Translations under genes and position numbers: made by a program
Shown: one piece after another, positions 7,592-12,858 of the stretch
Layout: every line of letters starts with the position of its first letter
Position numbering within the stretch: position 1 is the stretch's first letter
Notes under the pieces: generated by a model
What the model was told of the DNA's origin: nothing
The model's input: only the letters and a program-made list of their open reading frames with translations
The model's database searches: none
From: Bacteroides sp.
Lineage (GTDB): Bacteria; Bacteroidota; Bacteroidia; Bacteroidales; Bacteroidaceae
Direction: 5' to 3'
Assembly: GCA_030151845.1 (NCBI GenBank)
Contig: JASLCM010000131.1
Span: forward strand, 1 to 12,858
Length of the DNA stretch: 12,858 bases

Positions 7592-7618
7592 TTTGTGTCT
7601 TAATTTTCTGTATCTTTG
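7592..7618 (+). promoter_or_regulatory. Bacteroidota-type promoter of serS
   Basis: TATCTTTG at 7611-7618 is an exact TAnnTTTG -7 box, 36 bases before the serS ATG. The best -33 candidate is TTTG at 7592-7595, but the gap of 15 bases is shorter than the usual 17-23, so that half is doubtful. Transcription would start near 7625, just after the rpmA terminator. Confidence 0.65.
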
Positions 7619-7654
7619 TATATCAAACAGATAGAATATAAATGACATATCGAT

Positions 7655-8929
7655 ATGCTTACTATTAAACAAATCACAGACAATAAGGAAGCTGTAATCA
7701 AAGCTTTAGAGAAAAAGAACCTAAAAAATGCAGCTGAATTAATCAATGAAGTACTAGAGACTAATGATACAAGACGTAAGGTCCAAAATGAGTTAGATAG
7801 CAACCTTGCTGAAGCCAATAAGTTATCTAAAGAGATTGGACTGCTGATGCGTACTGGTAAAAAAGAGGAAGCTATGCATATTCGAGACAAAGTTGCTGCT
7901 ATGAAAGATGGCAACAAAGCTCTCGAAGAAAAGATGAATGCAGCAGCAACAAAGCTTCAAGAATTGTTATACAACATTCCGAACATTCCGCATCCTAGCG
8001 TTCCCGAAGGAAACACAGCAGAAGACAATCTCATTGAGCGAACAGGAGGAGAGACCCCCAATTTACCATCTGATGCACTTCCCCACTGGGATTTAGCTAA
8101 GAAGTATGATTTAATCGATTTTGAACTTGGTGTTAAAATTACTGGTGCAGGTTTTCCGGTGTACAAAGGTAAAGGTGCTAGACTTCAACGCGCCTTAATA
8201 AACTTCTTTCTAGACGAAGCAAGAGATGCAGGCTATTTAGAAGTTGAGCCCCCATATGTTGTTAATGAAGCATCTGGGTTTGGAACAGGACAGCTACCCG
8301 ATAAGGAAGGACAGATGTATCATGCTACTGCAGATAATCTCTATCTAATCCCCACAGCTGAAGTTCCCGTAACCAATATGTATAGAGATGTAATTTTAGA
8401 AGAAGAGGAACTTCCTATTAAAACTTGTGCTTACTCTGCATGTTTTAGACGTGAAGCTGGATCATACGGAAAAGATGTTAGAGGCCTTAACAGATTACAC
8501 CAGTTTAATAAAGTTGAAATTGTTCGCATAGACACTCCTGAACACTCCTATGAGTCATTAAAAGAGATGATAGCTCATGTAGAGAGCCTTGTTAATAAGT
8601 TAGGACTCCCCTATCGCATTTTAAGACTATGTGGAGGAGATATGAGTTTTACCTCAGCTATCACATTTGACTTTGAAGTTTATTCTGCAGCACAAAAAAG
8701 GTGGTTGGAAGTTAGCTCTGTCTCAAATTTCGAATCCTACCAAGCCAACAGACTTCTTTGTAGGTATAGAAAAGAGGACAAAAAGACTGAACTTTGCCAT
8801 ACACTAAATGGGTCTGCATTGGCACTCCCTAGAATAGTTGCTGCTATTTTAGAAAATTATCAAACCTCTGAAGGTATTCGTATACCAGAAGTTCTGGTCC
8901 CCTACTGTGGATTTGAGCTTATCGATTAA
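7655..8929 (+). CDS. serS: Serine--tRNA ligase
   Basis: A 424-residue class II aminoacyl-tRNA synthetase that charges tRNA(Ser) with serine, and tRNA(Sec) where present. The N-terminal 1-110 region is the helical, charged coiled-coil arm that grips the long variable arm of tRNA(Ser). The catalytic domain follows, with the TAE serine-site motif (234-236), motif 2 around ACFRREAGSYGKD (262-274) and motif 3 around LNGSALALPR (384-393). All are intact and the length is typical. An out-of-frame ATG at 7642 lies just upstream, but the ATG at 7655 starts the conserved MLTIKQI N terminus. The nfn fusion gene starts 14 bases after the stop, so the two are probably cotranscribed. Confidence 0.98.
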   Translation: MLTIKQITDNKEAVIKALEKKNLKNAAELINEVLETNDTRRKVQNELDSNLAEANKLSKEIGLLMRTGKKEEAMHIRDKVAAMKDGNKALEEKMNAAATKLQELLYNIPNIPHPSVPEGNTAEDNLIERTGGETPNLPSDALPHWDLAKKYDLIDFELGVKITGAGFPVYKGKGARLQRALINFFLDEARDAGYLEVEPPYVVNEASGFGTGQLPDKEGQMYHATADNLYLIPTAEVPVTNMYRDVILEEEELPIKTCAYSACFRREAGSYGKDVRGLNRLHQFNKVEIVRIDTPEHSYESLKEMIAHVESLVNKLGLPYRILRLCGGDMSFTSAITFDFEVYSAAQKRWLEVSSVSNFESYQANRLLCRYRKEDKKTELCHTLNGSALALPRIVAAILENYQTSEGIRIPEVLVPYCGFELID

Positions 8930-8943
8930 AATAGATTTTCACC

Positions 8944-11232
8944 ATGAATAAAATTATCAAAAAAGAAAATTTTTCTGAACGTGTATATCGATTTGAAGTT
9001 GAGGCTCCATTGATAGCTAAAGCCAGAAAAGCAGGCCACTTTGTTATCATACGTGTTGGCGAAAAAGGAGAGCGAATGCCGCTAACTATTGCCGATGCTG
9101 ATACACAAAAAGGAACTATCACTTTAGTGGTTCAAAAGGTAGGTCTCTCCTCTAAAAAGTTATGTGCTCTCAATGAAGGAGATTACATAACTGATATTGT
9201 AGGCCCTCTAGGACAAGCAACACACATCGAAAAATTTGGAACAGTCGTATGTGCAGGCGGAGGGGTTGGAATGGCTCCTATGCTTCCCATTGTTCAAGCC
9301 TTAAAACGTGCAGGAAATAGGGTTATCTCTGTTTTAGGTGGACGCTCAAAAGAGCTAATTATCCTAGAAGAAGAGATTAGAGCTCATTCCGATGAGGTAA
9401 TTATTATGACCGATGATGGATCTTATGGTGAAAAAGGACTAATTACAGCTGGGATAGAACAAGTTATCCAAAAGGAGAATATAGACAGATGTTTTGCCAT
9501 TGGACCTGCAATCATGATGAAATTTGTTTGCCAGCTCACCAAACGGTACAACATCCCTACCATCGTTTCATTAAACACCATAATGGTAGATGGAACGGGT
9601 ATGTGCGGTGCTTGTCGAATAACTGTTAACGGAGAAACTAAGTTTGTCTGTATCGACGGTCCTGAATTTGATGGCCATCAAGTAAATTTTGATGAAATGC
9701 TCAAACGAATGGGAGCATTTAAAACCATAGAGAAGGAAAAACTAGAGAGCAACAAGAAAGAAACATCGATTACTGTAGACAATTCAAGGAATGCTGAATG
9801 GAGAGTAGCTCTTAGAAAAGAGATTAAGCCCAAAGAGAGAGCTGCCATAGAGCGTTGTAAAATGCCTGAACTCGACCCTATTTATCGATCAAAAAGTAGA
9901 ACAGAGGAGGTTAACCAAGGCCTATCTATAGAGCAAGCTCAACAGGAGGCAAAACGTTGTTTAGATTGTAACAATCCAGGCTGTATTACAGGATGTCCCG
10001 TTGGTATTGATATCCCTCGTTTTATCAAACAAATTGAGGTAGGTAACTTTATAGAAGCTGCCCGTACACTAAAAGAGACAAGCGCCTTACCAGCTGTTTG
10101 CGGAAGAGTTTGTCCGCAAGAAAAACAGTGCGAAGCTAAATGTATTCACTTAAAGATGAAAAAACCTGCAGTAGCCATCGGTCACTTAGAACGATTTGCA
10201 GCAGACTATGAACGTGAGTCTGGCCAAATAACAACTCCTAAACAAGCTAAACCTAACGGAATAAAAATAGCAGTTGTGGGTTCAGGCCCTGCAGGCCTCT
10301 CTTTTGCTGGAGATATGGTTAAACTTGGATACCAAGTGACTGTCTTTGAAGCTCTACATGAGATTGGTGGTGTACTACGCTATGGGATTCCCGAATTTAG
10401 GCTACCTAATGAGATTGTTGATGTAGAAATCAAAAACCTAGAACGAATGGGGGTTCAATTCGAAAAAGACTGCATCATCGGAAAAACAATCCAAATTGAG
10501 GAGCTTAAACAGAGAGCCTATAAAGGCGTCTTTATTGCCTCTGGTGCTGGACTACCTAACTTTATGAACATCCCTGGTGAAAACTCAATTAACATCATGT
10601 CTTCTAACGAGTACTTAACTCGAGTAAACCTCATGGATGCTGCAAATCCTGAATCAGACACTCCAGTTCCTTTTGGAAAAAGAGTAGCAGTTATTGGCGG
10701 TGGAAACACAGCAATGGATTCAGTTAGGACAGCTAAGAGACTGGGAGCTGAAAAAGCAATGATCATCTATAGACGATCAGAAGAGGAGATGCCTGCCAGG
10801 TTAGAAGAGGTTCAACACGCAAAGGCCGAAGGTATTGAGTTTCTAACGCTCCATAATCCCATAGAATATTATGCCGATGACTTAGGAAGAGTCAAACAAG
10901 TTTTACTGCAAAAAATGGAACTAGGAGAAGCAGACAGCTCAGGACGAAGACGCCCTATCCCCATTCAAGGAGCAACTAAACTATTGGATATAGATTTAGC
11001 CATTGTAAGTGTAGGTGTCTCTCCCAACCCCATTGTTCCACAATCTATAAAAGGGATTAAAACAGGAAGGAAAGGAACGATAGAGGTTAATGAATTGATG
11101 GAATCTTCTATTCCTATGATCTATGCAGGTGGAGATATTGTACGGGGTGGTGCAACAGTCATTCTTGCCATGGGAGACGGTCGTAAAGCAGCCCTAGCAA
11201 TGCATGAAAAGTTGGTAAAGAAGCAATCATAA
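8944..11232 (+). CDS. Fused NfnS-NfnL type oxidoreductase (NADH-dependent ferredoxin:NADP+ oxidoreductase / glutamate synthase small-subunit family)
   Basis: A 762-residue fusion of two proteins that are separate in most anaerobes. Residues 1-255 are a ferredoxin-reductase-like unit: FAD-binding RMPLTIAD (44-51), nucleotide-binding GGGVGMAPM (105-113), and an iron-sulfur segment with Asp216, Cys221, Cys224 and Cys236. That spacing matches the unusual Asp/three-Cys [2Fe-2S] ligation I recall for NfnA of Thermotoga. A linker at about 260-320 leads to a GltD/NfnL-like half with two Cys-rich [4Fe-4S] segments (Cys339, 342, 347, 351 and Cys386, 390, 396, 400), FAD-binding VVGSGPAG (444-451), NADPH-binding VIGGGNTA (583-590) and the C-terminal AGGD motif (728-731). 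In NfnSL this set supports flavin-based bifurcation between NADPH, NAD+ and ferredoxin. Automatic annotation often calls it PyrK plus glutamate synthase, but no gltB or pyrD is nearby. Function is inferred. Confidence 0.88.
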   Translation: MNKIIKKENFSERVYRFEVEAPLIAKARKAGHFVIIRVGEKGERMPLTIADADTQKGTITLVVQKVGLSSKKLCALNEGDYITDIVGPLGQATHIEKFGTVVCAGGGVGMAPMLPIVQALKRAGNRVISVLGGRSKELIILEEEIRAHSDEVIIMTDDGSYGEKGLITAGIEQVIQKENIDRCFAIGPAIMMKFVCQLTKRYNIPTIVSLNTIMVDGTGMCGACRITVNGETKFVCIDGPEFDGHQVNFDEMLKRMGAFKTIEKEKLESNKKETSITVDNSRNAEWRVALRKEIKPKERAAIERCKMPELDPIYRSKSRTEEVNQGLSIEQAQQEAKRCLDCNNPGCITGCPVGIDIPRFIKQIEVGNFIEAARTLKETSALPAVCGRVCPQEKQCEAKCIHLKMKKPAVAIGHLERFAADYERESGQITTPKQAKPNGIKIAVVGSGPAGLSFAGDMVKLGYQVTVFEALHEIGGVLRYGIPEFRLPNEIVDVEIKNLERMGVQFEKDCIIGKTIQIEELKQRAYKGVFIASGAGLPNFMNIPGENSINIMSSNEYLTRVNLMDAANPESDTPVPFGKRVAVIGGGNTAMDSVRTAKRLGAEKAMIIYRRSEEEMPARLEEVQHAKAEGIEFLTLHNPIEYYADDLGRVKQVLLQKMELGEADSSGRRRPIPIQGATKLLDIDLAIVSVGVSPNPIVPQSIKGIKTGRKGTIEVNELMESSIPMIYAGGDIVRGGATVILAMGDGRKAALAMHEKLVKKQS

Positions 11233-11236
11233 CAAC

Positions 11237-11266
11237 AAAAAAAGAGAGGTTAACCTCTCTTTTTTT
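11237..11266. terminator. Bidirectional terminator between the convergent nfn and panD genes
   Basis: A 15-bp perfect inverted repeat is centred on GTTAAC, with core GAGAGG/CCTCTC flanked by seven A on the left and seven T on the right. It therefore makes a GC stem followed by a U tract whichever strand is transcribed. It begins 4 bases after the nfn stop and ends 1 base before the panD stop codon on the other strand, serving both genes. Confidence 0.92.
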
Positions 11267-11267
11267 A

Positions 11268-11618
11268 TTAGATTATTTTATTCGTTTGCGAATCTGGAAA
11301 GATAACAGTAGGTTCAAAACTCTTAGCCTCATCAAAAGGTAACTGAGCATACGACATGATTATCACTATATCATTGGGCTGAACCTTTCTTGCAGCAGCT
11401 CCATTTAAACAGATGCAACCAGAGCCACGCTCACCCTTTATCACATAGGTCACTAAGCGCTCTCCGTTGTTATTGTTTACAATATATACCTTCTCTCCAG
11501 CTATAAGGTTGGCAGCATCCATTAAGTCTTCATCAATTGTAATGCTACCAATATAGTTGAGATTTGCTTCGGTTACCCTAGCGCAGTGAATCTTAGATTT
11601 TAAAACTTCAACAATCAT
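11268..11618 (-). CDS. panD: Aspartate 1-decarboxylase proenzyme
   Basis: A 116-residue pyruvoyl enzyme that decarboxylates L-aspartate to beta-alanine, the amine half of pantothenate. Counting from the ATG at 11616-11618, self-cleavage falls between Gly24 and Ser25 in YIGS, and Lys9, Arg54, Thr57, Tyr58 and Asn72 all sit at the numbering of the E. coli enzyme. The frame can be extended one codon to a GTG at 11619-11621, but that would shift this numbering, so I prefer the ATG. The ATG lies 3 bases after the panC stop on the same strand, so the two genes form a tight operon. The shared terminator at 11237-11266 ends it. All residues needed for maturation and catalysis are present. Confidence 0.97.
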   Translation of the reverse strand: MIVEVLKSKIHCARVTEANLNYIGSITIDEDLMDAANLIAGEKVYIVNNNNGERLVTYVIKGERGSGCICLNGAAARKVQPNDIVIIMSYAQLPFDEAKSFEPTVIFPDSQTNKII

Positions 11619-11621
11619 CAC

Positions 11622-12461
11622 TTAATACTGTATATTATCTATTAAACGTACCTTGCCACAATAAACCGTTATACAACCTACAGGCTGTAGAGTCTGCTCC
11701 CAAGAGCTTATAGGCTGTAAGTTTTTACCATCCACTATTTCAAAATACTCAAGTTTCAAGTTAGGCTCTTGCTCAATAGCCTTAACTACATAATTTTTAG
11801 TCTCCTCAACAGTTTGCTCTTTTTTCACTTCTCTGCTTTTTTTCAAAACGTGTGAAATATGCAAAGCAACTTCTCTTTGATCGGGTGAGAGTAACTTATT
11901 CCTACTACTCAATGCCAAACCATCCTTTTCACGTACTATTGGACAGCCCACAACATCAACTCCTAATTCAAGATCATCAACCATTGCCCTAACTATGGCT
12001 AACTGTTGATAATCTTTTTCTCCAAAATAAGCTTTTGTAGGTTTTACTAACATGAAAAGCTTACTAACTACCTGGCAAACTCCATTAAAATGTCCAGGAC
12101 GAAACTTACCTTCCATCACCTGATCTAAAGGTGGGTAGCTAAAAGTTCGTGTATCTGGCTCAGGATATATCTCCTCTACCGTTGGTACAAAAACTGCATC
12201 TACACGATACTTTTCGAGTAACTCACAGTCTGCTTCAAGCGTCCTTGGATAATTAGCTAAATCGGTTTGATCATTAAATTGAGTGGGATTAACAAAAACA
12301 CTAACAACTGCACAAGTATTTTCTTTTCTACACCTCTCCACAAGAGAGAGATGTCCCCTATGCAATGCGCCCATTGTAGGCACTAAACCTACACTTTTTT
12401 TAGAAAGCCAGAAGGGATTCAAAAACTCTTCTAACTCCTTTATTGTATGAATAATTTTCAT
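11622..12461 (-). CDS. panC: Pantothenate synthetase (pantoate--beta-alanine ligase)
   Basis: A 279-residue ATP-dependent ligase that joins pantoate to beta-alanine, the product of the next gene, panD. It belongs to the nucleotidylyltransferase fold: PTMGALHRGH with the HxGH motif at 34-37, FVNPTQF at 56-62, FGEKDYQQL at 146-154 and the KMSKS-like LSSRN at 184-188. All are intact. The frame can be read four codons further upstream to a TTG at 12471-12473, but the ATG at 12459-12461 gives the usual N terminus MKIIHTI and is preferred. Upstream lies a 238-base divergent spacer shared with the glycogen synthase gene; on the minus strand I find only a one-mismatch -7 box (TTATTTTG, 12505 to 12498), so the promoter is unclear. 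Confidence 0.97.
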   Translation of the reverse strand: MKIIHTIKELEEFLNPFWLSKKSVGLVPTMGALHRGHLSLVERCRKENTCAVVSVFVNPTQFNDQTDLANYPRTLEADCELLEKYRVDAVFVPTVEEIYPEPDTRTFSYPPLDQVMEGKFRPGHFNGVCQVVSKLFMLVKPTKAYFGEKDYQQLAIVRAMVDDLELGVDVVGCPIVREKDGLALSSRNKLLSPDQREVALHISHVLKKSREVKKEQTVEETKNYVVKAIEQEPNLKLEYFEIVDGKNLQPISSWEQTLQPVGCITVYCGKVRLIDNIQY

Positions 12462-12665
12462 AATAGTCGTCAATTACTCTTGACCTTTAATTTGCTGCAA
12501 AATAAACTATTATTTATGATATTACGAAGAATTACGCTGTTTATTCTTCACCTAAAAAGTAAAGGAGAATGACTCTAATAGCAGTTAGTTGTCTGTTTAT
12601 TAAGATATTAACAATTCATAATAAATATAGACAAATCTCATATCCGTTCTTATAGCTTTTTTTTG

Positions 12666-12673
12666 TATCTTTG
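12666..12673 (+). promoter_or_regulatory. -7 box of the glycogen synthase promoter
   Basis: TATCTTTG matches the Bacteroidota -7 consensus exactly, is identical to the serS box, and lies 26 bases before the glycogen synthase ATG. No convincing TTG -33 element is seen 17-23 bases upstream. The rest of the panC-glgA spacer (12462-12665) is A/T-rich, with no RNA gene or clear hairpin that I can support. Confidence 0.6.
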
Positions 12674-12699
12674 TAATATAATTGAGAATAATTGTTATT

Positions 12700-12858
12700 A
12701 TGTCAGAAGCAAAAAAAGTTTTATTTATTACACAAGAAATAACTCCTTTTGTTGAGGAGAGTGAAATGTCTATTAACGGTAGACACTTACCACAAGCAAT
12801 CCAAGAAAAAGGTAGAGAGATTCGAACTTTTATGCCAAAGTGGGGCACCATTAATGAG
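12700..12858 (+). CDS. Glycogen/starch synthase, N-terminal fragment (continues past window)
   Basis: The first 53 codons of a protein beginning MSEAKKVLFITQEITPFVEE are present and the frame is open to the window end. The opening beta-strand followed by SEM, then LPQAIQEKGREIRTFMPKWG, matches the N terminus of Bacteroidales glycosyltransferase family 5 glycogen/starch synthases, in which the KTGG-like ADP-glucose loop of E. coli GlgA is diverged. The enzyme adds glucose from a nucleotide sugar to storage alpha-1,4-glucan. The catalytic C-terminal half lies outside. It is divergent from panC-panD. Identification rests on a short but characteristic N terminus. Confidence 0.8.
   Translation, partial: MSEAKKVLFITQEITPFVEESEMSINGRHLPQAIQEKGREIRTFMPKWGTINE

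Noticed and set aside
8944..9720. N-terminal half of the fusion as dihydroorotate dehydrogenase subunit PyrK
   Set aside because: The folds are homologous, but there is no pyrD nearby, and the Asp-Cys3 pattern plus fusion to an NfnL/GltD-like half fits NfnS better.
12498..12505. Minus-strand TTATTTTG as a panC promoter
   Set aside because: One mismatch to TAnnTTTG in very A/T-rich sequence and no TTG at the right distance; too weak to list.
12569..12655. A 28-codon frame starting ATG right behind GGAG in the panC-glgA spacer
   Set aside because: Only 1 base separates GGAG from the ATG, the composition is not protein-like, and Bacteroidota rarely rely on such sites.
12600..12851. 83-residue minus-strand open frame over the glycogen synthase start
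   Set aside because: It is antisense to a well-supported coding sequence and crosses its promoter, with no recognisable domain. Other antisense frames inside kdsA, the M16 gene, rplU, serS and nfn were dismissed for the same reason.
1..12858. CRISPR arrays, insertion sequences, phage genes, tRNA or rRNA genes
   Set aside because: No direct-repeat arrays, transposase-like frames or RNA-gene signatures were seen; the only notable repeats are the terminator palindromes.

Overview
The window reads as ordinary, well-conserved chromosome from a low-GC member of the Bacteroidota, most likely the order Bacteroidales. The evidence is threefold. Several leaders carry the phylum's distinctive -7 promoter element (TAnnTTTG). 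The proteins look like Bacteroidales versions of their families: a metal-dependent KdsA, a permease resembling the Bacteroidota DUF5687 family, a fused NfnSL-type oxidoreductase, and a glycogen/starch synthase divergent from panC-panD. Strong Shine-Dalgarno sequences are rare. I see no insertion sequence, phage gene, CRISPR array, tRNA, rRNA or sign of recent transfer.

Layout. (1) 2-3995, plus strand: the 3' end of miaA (tRNA modification), kdsA (Kdo synthesis for lipopolysaccharide) and a secreted M16 zinc peptidase, closed by a perfect palindromic terminator at 4017-4046. (2) 4050-6750, plus strand: three genes overlapping by 4 bases each, encoding a polytopic DUF5687-like permease, its ABC ATPase and an NlpC/P60 lipoprotein. 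This looks like a translationally coupled envelope operon and is the least characterised part of the window. (3) 6793-7578: a promoter, a structured leader and the ribosomal protein pair rplU-rpmA, closed by a 21-bp perfect inverted-repeat terminator. (4) 7611-11266: a promoter, serS, and 14 bases later a 762-residue fusion of the NfnS-like FAD/[2Fe-2S] subunit with the NfnL/GltD-like subunit. A terminator shared with the convergent pan genes ends it. (5) 11268-12461, minus strand: panC-panD for pantothenate and coenzyme A synthesis. (6) 12666-12858: a promoter and the first 53 codons of a glycogen/starch synthase, running divergently off the edge.

Most of the window is housekeeping: translation (serS, rplU, rpmA, miaA), envelope (kdsA, M16 peptidase, NlpC lipoprotein), cofactors (panC, panD), redox balance (nfn fusion) and storage glucan (glgA). 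I did not find a clearly new system. The best leads are the ABC-permease/ATPase/peptidoglycan-hydrolase operon with a terminator almost touching its first start codon, the fused electron-bifurcating transhydrogenase, and a possible rplU leader structure.
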